11,292 nucleotides of DNA from NCBI GenBank assembly GCA_964598695.1, contig CAZRDB010000166.1:1-11292 (forward strand), in the 5' to 3' direction. This document shows, piece by piece, positions 1-7,581 of this stretch. Both the position numbers and the translations under genes were made by a program. The notes below the pieces were generated by a model, which made no database searches, had not been told where the DNA came from, and worked only from the letters and a program-made list of their open reading frames with translations. The stretch comes from CAZRDB01 sp964598695. GTDB taxonomy: Bacteria; Armatimonadota; Zipacnadia; UBA1398. Position 1 is the stretch's first letter; every line of letters begins with the position of its first letter.

Positions 1-93
1 GGAGCGCGTGGGAATCGAACCCACCAGAGACGGGATTAGCCGCCCCTCACTGGTTTTGAAGACCAGGCCGTTCACCAGAACAGACTCGCCCCC
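1..93 (-). tRNA. selC: tRNA-Sec (selenocysteine, anticodon TCA), 3' end cut by window edge
   Basis: This tRNA reads UGA and is charged with serine, which SelA then converts to selenocysteine. On the minus strand the anticodon arm is CTGGT-CTTCAAA-ACCAG with anticodon TCA at 59-57. The D arm has the six-pair stem CTGTTC/GAACGG closing a four-base loop, a tRNA-Sec hallmark. The 25-nt variable arm is long. The T arm is GTGGG-TTCGATT-CCCAC. The acceptor 5' strand (GGGGGCGA, 93-86) pairs with GCGCTCC at 7-1. The last acceptor base, discriminator and any CCA lie outside the window, so the gene is partial here. An odd point is that the acceptor position next to the T stem reads A.G instead of a pair. 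selA ends only 15 nt upstream on the same strand and selB precedes selA, which confirms the identity by context. Confidence 0.95.
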
Positions 94-108
94 GCGGGCG
101 GCCGCGCC

Positions 109-1509
109 TCAGGCCCCCGCGTCAGCGGGCGGCTCGGCGCTAGGGAGCTGATTCCGTAGCACACGCGCCAGGTCCTCTTCCTCGCCGTCGAGGATCGTCC
201 GAAGGTCGAGAACCAGCTCCTCGTCCCGGACCAGCGCGAAGACCGGCGGGTCGGCCGCGCGCAGGGCCCGCGCCAGCCGGTCGGGAGCGGCAACGCGGAT
301 CCGCACCCACCACGAGTCGAGATGGGTGTCGGGCAGCGAGCCGCTGCCGGGCGCGGACGCGCCCGGACCGGTCTCGATCGCCACGCCCGGCGCCGCCGCA
401 CGGACCGCCTCCGTCAGCCGCTCGGCGGCGACACGGACCTCATCGACGCTCCGGCGCAGCAGGGCAAGCGCGGGAACGCCGGCCTCGGGCGCCGGCGAGA
501 GCCAGGCCGCGAGACAGCGCGTGAGCGCCGCGAGAGCGAGCTTGTCGATCCGCACGGCCCGTGCGAGCGGGTGCGTCGCCAGACGTCTCACCCAGGCGGA
601 GCGCCCGACGATGATCCCGGCCTGGGGCCCACCGAGAAGCTTGTCGCCCGAGAAGCACACGAGGTCGGCGCCGGCGGCGACCGCGTCGGTCACCAGCGGC
701 TCGGGGTCCTCGCGCGCCAGCCCCGGCAACGCGCGTGTGTCGAAGAAGCAGCCACTGCCGATGTCGAACACGAGCGGGAGGCCTTCCGCGTGCGCGACCT
801 CGGCCAGGGCCGCGGTGGAGGGCTGCTCCGTGAAGCCGCGGATCCGGTAGTTGCTGGTGTGGACCTCGAGCAGCGCCCGCGTCTCGGGGCCGATCGCGGC
901 CCGGTAGTCCTCCAGCCGCACCCGGTTCGTGGCGCCGACCTCCACCAGCCGCGCGCCCGAGACGGCGATCACCTCGGGCATGCGGAAGCTACCGCCGATC
1001 TCCACGAGCTGGCCCCGCGCCAGGATCGCCTCGCCCCCCGCCGCCGTCCCCGCGATCGCCAGCAGCGTGGCCGCGGCGTTGTTGTTCACGACGTGCGCAT
1101 CCTCGGCCCCAGTGAGCCAGCACAGCAGCTCGCGCACGTGGGACTGGCGATCGCCGCGCTCCCCGGTCTCGCGGTCGATCTCGAGGTCGCGGTAGCCCCC
1201 GACCGAGACTCCGGATGGAAGCGGCGCGCGGCCCAGCCCCGTGTGCAGCACGACCCCCGTCGCGTTGAGCACGCGCCCGGGACCCGGGCGCACCAGGCGG
1301 TCGAGCCTCTCGCGGGCCGCGGCCGCCAGCGCATCGACACTCGTGTCGGGCTCTCGCCCGGCCTGCAGGGCCGCCCGCGCGTCCTCCACCGCGGCACGGG
1401 CCGCCCGCACGAGGAACTCGTGACGAAACCGCGTCACGCAGTCGCCGGCCTCGAGGACCGACAGCACCGCGTGCACCGCGGGAAGCCGCCGCCTGCCGGG
1501 ATCGCTCAC
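109..1509 (-). CDS. selA: L-seryl-tRNA(Sec) selenium transferase SelA
   Basis: SelA is a cytoplasmic PLP enzyme that converts seryl-tRNA-Sec to selenocysteinyl-tRNA-Sec using selenophosphate. The 466-residue product matches the usual length of about 460. The N-terminal LPAVHAVL resembles the LPSVD-type start of the family. Further family signatures are LNATGVVLHTGLGRAPL (81-97), a VNNNAAATLL block (141-150) and EVHTSNYRIRGFTE (215-228). The PLP-lysine motif FSGDKLLGGPQAG places the Schiff-base lysine at about Lys290. Translation starts at GTG. That start overlaps the selB stop as GTGA, so the two genes are translationally coupled. The TGA stop lies 15 nt before the mature 5' end of tRNA-Sec, so enzyme and tRNA substrate probably share a transcript. 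selD, which supplies selenophosphate, is not in the window. The family assignment is secure. Confidence 0.97.
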   Translation of the reverse strand: MSDPGRRRLPAVHAVLSVLEAGDCVTRFRHEFLVRAARAAVEDARAALQAGREPDTSVDALAAAARERLDRLVRPGPGRVLNATGVVLHTGLGRAPLPSGVSVGGYRDLEIDRETGERGDRQSHVRELLCWLTGAEDAHVVNNNAAATLLAIAGTAAGGEAILARGQLVEIGGSFRMPEVIAVSGARLVEVGATNRVRLEDYRAAIGPETRALLEVHTSNYRIRGFTEQPSTAALAEVAHAEGLPLVFDIGSGCFFDTRALPGLAREDPEPLVTDAVAAGADLVCFSGDKLLGGPQAGIIVGRSAWVRRLATHPLARAVRIDKLALAALTRCLAAWLSPAPEAGVPALALLRRSVDEVRVAAERLTEAVRAAAPGVAIETGPGASAPGSGSLPDTHLDSWWVRIRVAAPDRLARALRAADPPVFALVRDEELVLDLRTILDGEEEDLARVLRNQLPSAEPPADAGA

Positions 1510-3428
1510 GCCGGATCACCCCTCCGCTTCCGCCGCCGGACATCGCCATCGCGCTCCGTGACCCCGATCGCGTCGAAGTACTCGAGCAGCGGCACGATCG
1601 CCTTCCGCGAGGAGCCCAGGAGGTCGCGAACCTCGCTGACCCGGACCGCGGTGTGCGCCTCGAGGTGGGCCTCGAGGGCGGCACGCGCGCGCGCCAGCTC
1701 GCTCGCGGCGACGAACCGATCCCCCACCTCGACGAGCGACCGCTCGGCCACCAGCCGGCGGAGCAGCTCGCCATCGGCGCCCGGCACGGACAGCAGCTCC
1801 GGCTGTGAGAGGCCCAGGATCCCCGTCTCCGCGGCGGCCGCGACGAGCCGCGACGCCGAGACCGCGGCCTGCTCGTCGAGCCGAGCCGCGAAGCCACGCA
1901 GGCGCACCGTCTCCGCCGTCACGTCCTCGATCCGGCCCTCTCGCAGCAGGCGCCCGAGCGCGGCCCGGAAGAGCGCGGTCGGCGTCTCGCGCAGGGCGGC
2001 CCGCAACTCGGAACGCCCCATCCCGGACCGCAGTGGCCAGGCACGGTGGTACGCCGACACGGCCCCCTCGATGCCGTCGATCGCCCGCTGCAGGTGCTCG
2101 GCGGCCACCACGGCCTGGCCGTCCACGGCGGCGGCGTCGCCCGAGGAGAGCATCCGGTCGATCGCGGAGGCGGTCTCCTCCGATTCGTGCAGGCCGGCCC
2201 GCTCGAGCAGCGCGGCGCGGGAGACCGGCGTCTCGCCCGAGGCGCGGAGCGCCTGCAGCAGGACCGCCCCGACGTCGCCGGTCCCACGCACGGCCAGTCC
2301 CTCGGCCGCCTCGCGGCGGTCGCGGCCCCGGTGCTTCCCCGGGTTCGCATCGAGGATCACCCCACCGGCGACGGTGTGACTCGGCGAGTAGGTGCGGATC
2401 ACGCAGTGGTCGCCGGTGGCTGCGGCGAGGGGACTCTCGAGCCGGAGCTGGACGAAGTCGCAGGCGCCCGGCGCGACGCGGTCGCCCTCGCCCAGGACGA
2501 CGACCCGCGCGAGCGTCTCCGCGGTCCCCGTGTGGACGCGGACGCGCTGCCAGTGCTCGATGGGGTGACCGGCGGTGGGCAGCACGCGCAACCGCACGTC
2601 CAGCATCGAGGTGGTCCGGAGCGAGCCCGGCTGTGCGACGACCTCACCGCGCGTCAGCGCGGAACGCTCCAGCCCCTGGAGGTTGAGCGCGGCGCGCTGG
2701 CCGGCACAGACACGGTCGGCCGCCGCGCCGTGTACCTCGGCCGAGCGGATCCGCGCCCGAACGCCGCTGGGCAGCACCTCGACCTCGCTCCCGACGCTCA
2801 CGACGCCCCGGTCCACGCTGCCGGTGACAACCGTGCCGAAGCCCTGGACCGTGAAGACGCGGTCGATCGACATCTTGAAGGGCGCGGCGGTGTCGCGCTG
2901 CGGCGCCCGAGCGAGGAGCCGGTCGATCTCGTGCAGGAGAACCGGGAGCCCCATGCCGGTCACCCCGGAGCACGGGACGATGGGACCGCCGTCGAACGGG
3001 GTGCCGCGGAGGAGCGCCGCCAGCTCGTCGTGGACGAGCGCCAGCCAGTCGCCATCGACGAGGTCGGCCTTGGTCAGGGCCACCAGGCCCGCGCCGACCT
3101 CGAGCAGCGACAGGATCCCCAGGTGCTCGCGGGTCTGCGGCATGGCGCCCTCATCGGCGGCGACCACGAGCACGACGGCGTCCAGGCTGGTCACCCCGGC
3201 CACCATGTTCTTGATGAACCGCTCGTGGCCGGGGACGTCGACGACGCTCACCGTCCGGCCGCTCGGAAGCGACAGCGGCGCGAAGCCCAGGTCGATCGAG
3301 AGGGCTCGCTCCTTCTCCTCCTTGAGGCGGTCGGTGTCGACGCCGGTGAGCGCCTTGGTCAGGGTCGTCTTGCCGTGGTCTACGTGGCCGGCCGTGCCGA
3401 TGATGTAGGCCCGCTCGGTGTGCGCCAT
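1506..3428 (-). CDS. selB: Selenocysteine-specific translation elongation factor SelB
   Basis: SelB is a GTPase that carries Sec-tRNA to the ribosome and recognises the SECIS hairpin of selenoprotein mRNAs. Its 640 residues are typical of the bacterial family. The GTPase domain is N-terminal: G1 GHVDHGKT at 14-21, switch I ERALSIDLGFA at 40-50, G3 DVPGHE at 64-69, and G4 TKAD at 119-122 (NKxD in most relatives). EF-Tu-like beta-barrel domains follow from about 180 to 365 (GFGTVVTGS at 196-204). C-terminal winged helices end in VRDLLGSSRKAIVPLLEYFD (600-619), the fourth winged-helix signature that contacts SECIS RNA. In switch I the usual RG-x-T reads RA-L-S. The start is ATG, with the purine-rich AGGGGGCGAGG just upstream. 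The peptidase gene ends 25 nt upstream, and the stop overlaps the selA start by 4 nt. Confidence 0.97.
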   Translation of the reverse strand: MAHTERAYIIGTAGHVDHGKTTLTKALTGVDTDRLKEEKERALSIDLGFAPLSLPSGRTVSVVDVPGHERFIKNMVAGVTSLDAVVLVVAADEGAMPQTREHLGILSLLEVGAGLVALTKADLVDGDWLALVHDELAALLRGTPFDGGPIVPCSGVTGMGLPVLLHEIDRLLARAPQRDTAAPFKMSIDRVFTVQGFGTVVTGSVDRGVVSVGSEVEVLPSGVRARIRSAEVHGAAADRVCAGQRAALNLQGLERSALTRGEVVAQPGSLRTTSMLDVRLRVLPTAGHPIEHWQRVRVHTGTAETLARVVVLGEGDRVAPGACDFVQLRLESPLAAATGDHCVIRTYSPSHTVAGGVILDANPGKHRGRDRREAAEGLAVRGTGDVGAVLLQALRASGETPVSRAALLERAGLHESEETASAIDRMLSSGDAAAVDGQAVVAAEHLQRAIDGIEGAVSAYHRAWPLRSGMGRSELRAALRETPTALFRAALGRLLREGRIEDVTAETVRLRGFAARLDEQAAVSASRLVAAAAETGILGLSQPELLSVPGADGELLRRLVAERSLVEVGDRFVAASELARARAALEAHLEAHTAVRVSEVRDLLGSSRKAIVPLLEYFDAIGVTERDGDVRRRKRRGDPA

Positions 3429-3453
3429 CCTCGCCCCCTGCCGTTGCTCGGGC

Positions 3454-4929
3454 CTATGCCTCGGGAGCCGCCGCGAGGGCGGCCAACGCGGCCGCGTAGA
3501 TCCGCGCGTTGCGGGTGAGCGAGGCGATCGTCACACGCTCGTCGCGCTCGTGCGCCCGGTCCTCTTCCTCCGGCAGGCTCGGGCCGAAGGCGACGGCGTT
3601 GTCGAAGGCCTTGGCGAAGGTCGTGCCGCCCATGGAGACACAGGGCGGGGCCTCCCCCATGACCTCCTCGTAGGCCGCGATGAGCCCGCGGACCAGCTCC
3701 GAGTCCTCCGCGACGTGGAAGGGCTCCCGGCTGGTCGGCTCCATCTCGACGCCGACCCGGATCCCGAGGTCCTTCGTGAAGCCCTCGGCGATCGCCTCGA
3801 ACGCTCCGGTGACCTCGGCGGACGACTGGCCGACCACGGTGCGGATGTTGAAGCGCAGTCGGCAGCCGCCATCGGGCAGCATCCGCGCGGTCCCGGCGTT
3901 GACGGTACAGAAGCCCATGAACGGGTCCTCGCGGAACAGGCCGAGGCGTTCGCCGTTGAGGTCGTGGGCGATCGCGAGATCGAGGAAGCGGACGGCCGAC
4001 TCGGCCGAGGAGGGACTCCACACCTCGGGGGCCAGCAGCCCGGCCAGGTCGAGGAGCGCGTTGCGGCCCTTCTCGGGCGTCGAACCGTGCACCGGGACGC
4101 CGTGCGCCCGGACCAATGTCGTCTCGTCCGCCTGCGCCTCGACGGCAATCGTCGCCCCGGGGTGGCTGAGGCAGTAGGCGCGCGCGCGCGCGCCGAGGTA
4201 CTCGGCCTCGAGCCCCGAGACGACCGCGCGGGCTTCGGCCGGGACCACGTTCGCCCGGTCACCGGCCTCGAGCGAGACGATCCGCGGCGCCGCGTTCCGG
4301 TCGCGCCGCAGGAAGCCCCCGCCCGAGCGGGGCGCGAAGCTCACGTCGATGTTCACGAAGCCCTTCTCGGCGCTCACGATCGGGAAGCCGCCATCGGGCA
4401 CGATCGCCATCGTGGGCATTGGCTCGTTGCGGTGGAAGGCCTCCAGGTCGCGCCAGTGGCCGGTCTCCTCGTCGGTGCCGAGGATGATCGTGATGCGCCG
4501 CCGGAGCGGCAGGCCCGCCGCGCGGATCGCGTCGATCGAGGCCAGCACCGAGGCGAGCGGGCCTTTGTCGTCCTCCGTGCCGCGGCCCCACACCTCGCCG
4601 TCCGCGACCACGCCCGCGAACGGGGGATGGGTCCAGTCATCGCCCGCCGGCACCACATCGAGGTGGATCACCACCGCGACGTTCTCGGCGCCCTCGCCTA
4701 GCTCGGCGACGCCGACCTGGCCCTCGTGCGTCCGGACCGACATCCCCCGGGCCGCACACAGCGCCAGGGCATGGTCGAGGCAGTCGCGGAGGGCCGGGCC
4801 CATCGGGTCCTCGGCGCCCAGCGGCGGCCGAATGCTCTCGTAGCGAACGAGGCCGGCCAGTGTCTCCGCGATCTCCCCGGCCCGCCCGTCGAGCCCCTCG
4901 AGTGCCGTGCGCAGTCGCTCATCCATCAC
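3454..4929 (-). CDS. M20 family metallopeptidase, PepV/Sapep-type dipeptidase
   Basis: This is a probable cytoplasmic dipeptidase with two catalytic metal ions, which in this family releases amino acids from short or unusual dipeptides. Its 491 residues fit PepV-like enzymes, which are longer than ArgE/DapE because of an extended lid domain. Metal and catalytic motifs in order are HLDVVPAGDDW (His89, Asp91), GRGTEDDKGP (bridging Asp120), GTDEETG (Glu154, Glu155), VPDGGFP (Asp179), and a C-terminal DRAHERDERV (His460). In PepV relatives the residues after this His usually read NE; here they read DE. Start is ambiguous: GTG at 4929 is directly followed by ATG at 4926. GGTGAGGA lies 7 nt before the GTG and 10 nt before the ATG, so either works. 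Spacing is 21 nt from the YmdB gene and 25 nt to selB, so it is probably cotranscribed. No Sec-related role is known. Exact substrate cannot be told. Confidence 0.93.
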   Translation of the reverse strand: MMDERLRTALEGLDGRAGEIAETLAGLVRYESIRPPLGAEDPMGPALRDCLDHALALCAARGMSVRTHEGQVGVAELGEGAENVAVVIHLDVVPAGDDWTHPPFAGVVADGEVWGRGTEDDKGPLASVLASIDAIRAAGLPLRRRITIILGTDEETGHWRDLEAFHRNEPMPTMAIVPDGGFPIVSAEKGFVNIDVSFAPRSGGGFLRRDRNAAPRIVSLEAGDRANVVPAEARAVVSGLEAEYLGARARAYCLSHPGATIAVEAQADETTLVRAHGVPVHGSTPEKGRNALLDLAGLLAPEVWSPSSAESAVRFLDLAIAHDLNGERLGLFREDPFMGFCTVNAGTARMLPDGGCRLRFNIRTVVGQSSAEVTGAFEAIAEGFTKDLGIRVGVEMEPTSREPFHVAEDSELVRGLIAAYEEVMGEAPPCVSMGGTTFAKAFDNAVAFGPSLPEEEDRAHERDERVTIASLTRNARIYAAALAALAAAPEA

Positions 4930-4950
4930 GTCGTCGTCCTCACCGTGCGG

Positions 4951-5736
4951 CTAGACCGCGGCCGGGACGCGGATCCGCTCGATCGAGGTCGTCCGCCCCG
5001 TGGATTCATCGATCTCCAGAAGCGCTCCGCAGAGATCGGCCGGCCGGTCGGCCACGCTGAACTTCTGCGGCATCTTGCGCACGAAACGGTCGATGATCGC
5101 CTCGCGCTCCATCCCGATGATCGACTCGCGTGGGCCGGTCATCCCCAGATCGCACATCAGGGCGGTCCCCTGCGGCAGGATCTGCTCATCGGCAGTCTGC
5201 ACGTGCGTGTGGGTGCCGACCACCGCGCTGCACTGGCCGTCGAGGTAGTAGGCCAGCGCGACCTTCTCCGCCGTCGCCTCGGCATGGAAGTCGACCACGA
5301 TGACCTTCGTCGAGGCCTTGAGCCGCCGGACTTCCTCGGCGCCGCGCCGGAACGGGCAGTCGAGGGGCGAGAGGAAGACCAGGCCCTGCAGGTTGAGCAC
5401 CCCCACGAGGCGGCCCCGCCGGTCCCGGGCTACGACCGAACCGCGGCCGACGGCCCCGGGCGGCCAGTTGGCCGGGCGGAGGACCCGGTCGCTGTCCTCG
5501 AGATACGCCTCGAACTCCTTCTTGGCGTAGATGTGGTTGCCGGATGTGATGACGTCGACCCCGAGGTGGAGGATCTCCTCGGCGATCGCGGCGGTCAGTC
5601 CGAACCCCCCCGCCGCGTTTTCCCCGTTCGCGATGACGAAATCGACGCCCCGCTTGTCGACGAGGGGCGGGAGGAGCGTGGAGCAGGCGACACGGCCCGG
5701 CTTGCCGACGATGTCGCCGATACAGAGAACCCTCAC
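4951..5736 (-). CDS. ymdB: YmdB-family metallophosphoesterase (TIGR00282-type)
   Basis: This is a calcineurin-like phosphodiesterase with a di-metal centre. Bacillus YmdB hydrolyses 2',3'-cyclic nucleotides and is encoded just after rny, as here. The 261-residue length is the family norm. Metal ligands expected for the family are all visible: GDIVGK (Asp8), NGEN (Glu39, Asn40), SGNHIY (Asn67, His68), DFHAEAT (His151), and GTHTHVQTAD (His176, His178). Translation starts at GTG, with GGAG six bases upstream. The 69-nt gap after rny holds a strong stem-loop. 2',3'-cyclic phosphates arise as RNA-degradation ends, so pairing with RNase Y and with the nearby ThpR makes functional sense (inference). 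The symbol is used by homology to Bacillus; the biochemical substrate of this protein is not proven. Confidence 0.95.
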   Translation of the reverse strand: MRVLCIGDIVGKPGRVACSTLLPPLVDKRGVDFVIANGENAAGGFGLTAAIAEEILHLGVDVITSGNHIYAKKEFEAYLEDSDRVLRPANWPPGAVGRGSVVARDRRGRLVGVLNLQGLVFLSPLDCPFRRGAEEVRRLKASTKVIVVDFHAEATAEKVALAYYLDGQCSAVVGTHTHVQTADEQILPQGTALMCDLGMTGPRESIIGMEREAIIDRFVRKMPQKFSVADRPADLCGALLEIDESTGRTTSIERIRVPAAV

Positions 5737-5753
5737 CTCGGGCTCCGTCCTAG

Positions 5754-5787
5754 CGGGAGGCCCGGGACCAGGGCCCCGAGCCTCCCG
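5754..5787 (-). repeat. Intercistronic stem-loop between rny and ymdB
   Basis: On the minus strand the bases at 5787-5775 (CGGGAGGCTCGGG) pair with 5766-5754 (CCCGGGCCTCCCG) around an 8-nt loop, giving a 13-pair stem. Twelve pairs are Watson-Crick and one is G.U. In plus-strand RNA that same position would be a C.A mismatch, which favours folding of the minus-strand transcript. There is no U tract after it, so it is not a classical terminator. It may be an RNA processing or stability element in the operon mRNA (inference). Confidence 0.6.
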
Positions 5788-5805
5788 TCCGCATTCCGCG
5801 GGTGG

Positions 5806-7362
5806 CTACTTCGCATACTCCACGGCTCGCACTTCACGGATCACCGTCACCCGGATCTGGCCGGGGTACTGCAGCTCTTCCTCGATCCGCTTGGCCATGT
5901 CGCGCGCCAGCTTGGCGGCGATGGCGTCGTCGATCCGATCGGGAGCGACCATCACGCGGATCTCGCGGCCCGCCTGGATCGCGAAGGCCTTCTCGACGCC
6001 CTCGAAGCCGTCGGCGATCCGCTCCAGGCCCTCAAGCCTGCGGATGTAGTTCTCGAGGCTCTCCCGACGCGCGCCGGGCCGTGAGGCCGAGATCGCGTCG
6101 GCCGTCTGCACCAGCACGGCCTCCATGCACAGGAAGGGCGCATCGCCATGGTGCGCCTCGATGCAGTTGATGACCTCCTCCGACTCGCCGTAGCGGCGGG
6201 CGAGGTCGACGCCGATGGTGATGTGGTTGCCCTCGACCTCGAAGTCGACGGCCTTGCCCAGGTCGTGCAGCATCGCGCCCCGCTTGGCCAACGCCGCGTT
6301 CAGGCCGAGCTGATCGGCCATGATCCCCGAGAGGTGGGCCATCTCCACCGAATGGGCCAGCACGTTCTGCCCGTACGAGGTGCGGAACTTGAGCTTGCCA
6401 AGCAGCTTCACCAGTTCGGGATGGATCTTCGGCGCGCCGATCGAGAGCAGTGCCTCCTCGGCGGCCTCCTTCATCCGCTGCTCGACCTCCATCCGGGACT
6501 TCTCGATGACCTCCTCGATCCGCCCCGGGTGGATCCGCCCATCGGTGATGAGCGCCGTCAGCGCGATCCGCGCGACCTCGCGGCGGACCGGGTCGAACCC
6601 GGAGACCACGACGGCCTCCGGCGTGTCGTCGATGATCAAGTCGCAGCCCGTGAGGCCCTCGAACGCGCGGATGTTGCGGCCCTCGCGTCCGATGATCCGG
6701 CCCTTCACGTCATCGCTCGGCAGCGGAACCACCGAGACCGTGGTCTCGGCGACCTGGTCGACCGCGCAACGCTGGACAGCCAGCGCGATCAGATCGCGCG
6801 CCTTGCGCTCGGCCTCGCGCTCCGCCTCGTCGAGACGGTCGCGGATCAGACGGGCGGTCTCCAGCCGCATCTCGTCGTCGACCTGCTGCAGCAGCTGGGC
6901 ACGGGCCTCCTCGGTCGTGAGGCCCGCGACGCGCTCGAGTTCGGCGCGCTGGGCGTTGATCAGCTCCTGCAACTCGCCGGCCCGCCGGTCGGTCTCGGCC
7001 TCCTTCGTCCGGAGGTCCTTCTCCTGCTCCTCCAGGCGCGACTGCCGCTTCTCGACGGCCTCTTCCTTCTGTTCGAGCCTGCGCTCGGCGCGCGTCAGAT
7101 CGGCGCGCGCTTCCTTCAGCTCCTTCTCGACCTCGGCGCGGTACGTGAGCGCCGTCTCCTTCGCCTCGAGGTCCAGCTCCTTGCGGCGCGCCTCGGTCTC
7201 CTTGGCGAGCGCCGCGCGGTCGCGGTCGATCGCCGACTTCTCCGACTCCAGGACCTCCAGCCCCGCCGACGAGAGCGAGCGGGCCCGGCTCCACAGGTAG
7301 GCGCCCGCGGCGAGACCGGCCGCTCCGATCACTGCTCCAATGATGATGCCGATGTATGTAAT
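5806..7362 (-). CDS. rny: Ribonuclease Y, membrane-anchored endoribonuclease, probable ATT start
   Basis: RNase Y initiates mRNA decay at the inner membrane face. Regions in order, numbered from the proposed ATT start: a hydrophobic N-terminal anchor (about 1-24), a long charged coiled coil (about 35-200), a KH domain with GRIIGREGRN (about 221-230), and an HD domain with AMLHDLGKAV (His-Asp at about 366-367). The only canonical start near the N-terminus is GTG at 7332-7330. It would leave a hydrophobic stretch of about 14 residues, too short for an anchor, and has only GGAG two bases away. The frame stays open to an in-frame TGA at 7371-7369. The upstream residues ITYIGIIIGAV complete the anchor. 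ATT at 7362-7360 lies nine bases after a perfect Shine-Dalgarno sequence and gives 518 residues, against about 520 for the family. Identity is very secure. The start codon is an inference. Confidence 0.93.
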   Translation of the reverse strand: MTYIGIIIGAVIGAAGLAAGAYLWSRARSLSSAGLEVLESEKSAIDRDRAALAKETEARRKELDLEAKETALTYRAEVEKELKEARADLTRAERRLEQKEEAVEKRQSRLEEQEKDLRTKEAETDRRAGELQELINAQRAELERVAGLTTEEARAQLLQQVDDEMRLETARLIRDRLDEAEREAERKARDLIALAVQRCAVDQVAETTVSVVPLPSDDVKGRIIGREGRNIRAFEGLTGCDLIIDDTPEAVVVSGFDPVRREVARIALTALITDGRIHPGRIEEVIEKSRMEVEQRMKEAAEEALLSIGAPKIHPELVKLLGKLKFRTSYGQNVLAHSVEMAHLSGIMADQLGLNAALAKRGAMLHDLGKAVDFEVEGNHITIGVDLARRYGESEEVINCIEAHHGDAPFLCMEAVLVQTADAISASRPGARRESLENYIRRLEGLERIADGFEGVEKAFAIQAGREIRVMVAPDRIDDAIAAKLARDMAKRIEEELQYPGQIRVTVIREVRAVEYAK

Positions 7363-7366
7363 CCTC

Positions 7367-7376
7367 GATCACCTCC
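7367..7376 (-). promoter_or_regulatory. Very strong Shine-Dalgarno sequence of rny
   Basis: The minus-strand sequence GGAGGTGATC is fully complementary to the GATCACCTCC end of bacterial 16S rRNA. Its GGAGG core ends nine bases before the ATT at 7362, but 39 bases before the GTG at 7332. The site therefore decides the start in favour of the non-canonical codon. A stop in the rny frame (TGA, 7371-7369) overlaps this element, so the coding region cannot begin further upstream. Confidence 0.8.
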
Positions 7377-7393
7377 AGGGCGGCTCCCCGCCC

Positions 7394-7564
7394 GAGTCTG
7401 ACCCGTGGCCCCTCGTCCGCGGCCGGCCCCGAGGCCTGCCGCGGAGAGCCCGGGCTGCGTCGCGCCCACAGCTCGAGGGTCTGGCCGTTGGCGCGACTCC
7501 GTGCATGGCGCTTCCGCGCCGGTCTTCCCCCGCGGGCAGGTTGCCCCACCCGCGCTCACGACTC
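7394..7564 (-). ncRNA. Candidate structured RNA between recA and rny (possibly 6S RNA)
   Basis: This gene-free stretch can fold into nested helices on the minus strand. The outer stem is GAGTC-g-TGA (7564-7556) with TCAGACTC (about 7401-7394). Inside it are GTGG/CCAC and CCTGCC-c-GCGG (7540-7530) with CCGCGGCAGG (7444-7435). A small hairpin GGCGC-GGAA-GCGCC follows (7520-7507), and then an apical stem GTCGCGCC (7497-7490) with GGCGCGAC (7466-7459). A long imperfect hairpin of about 170-185 nt with an opened middle is the plan of 6S RNA. However, the 3' side carries an extra local hairpin, and very high GC makes chance pairing common. An alternative is a structured 5' leader of the rny mRNA. 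No promoter was recognisable. Confidence 0.35.
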
Positions 7565-7581
7565 CCCTTCCGTCGCGCGTT

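Noticed and set aside
322..2379. Long plus-strand open frame opposite selA and selB
   Set aside because: It is antisense to two unmistakable genes. Its product is an Arg/Pro/Ser-rich composition typical of shadow frames in GC-rich DNA, and it spans the selA-selB junction.
7369..7373. GTG embedded in the Shine-Dalgarno as an alternative rny start
   Set aside because: It is in a different frame from rny and reads into His/Arg-rich shadow sequence. It would work only with a frameshift, for which there is no slippery sequence.
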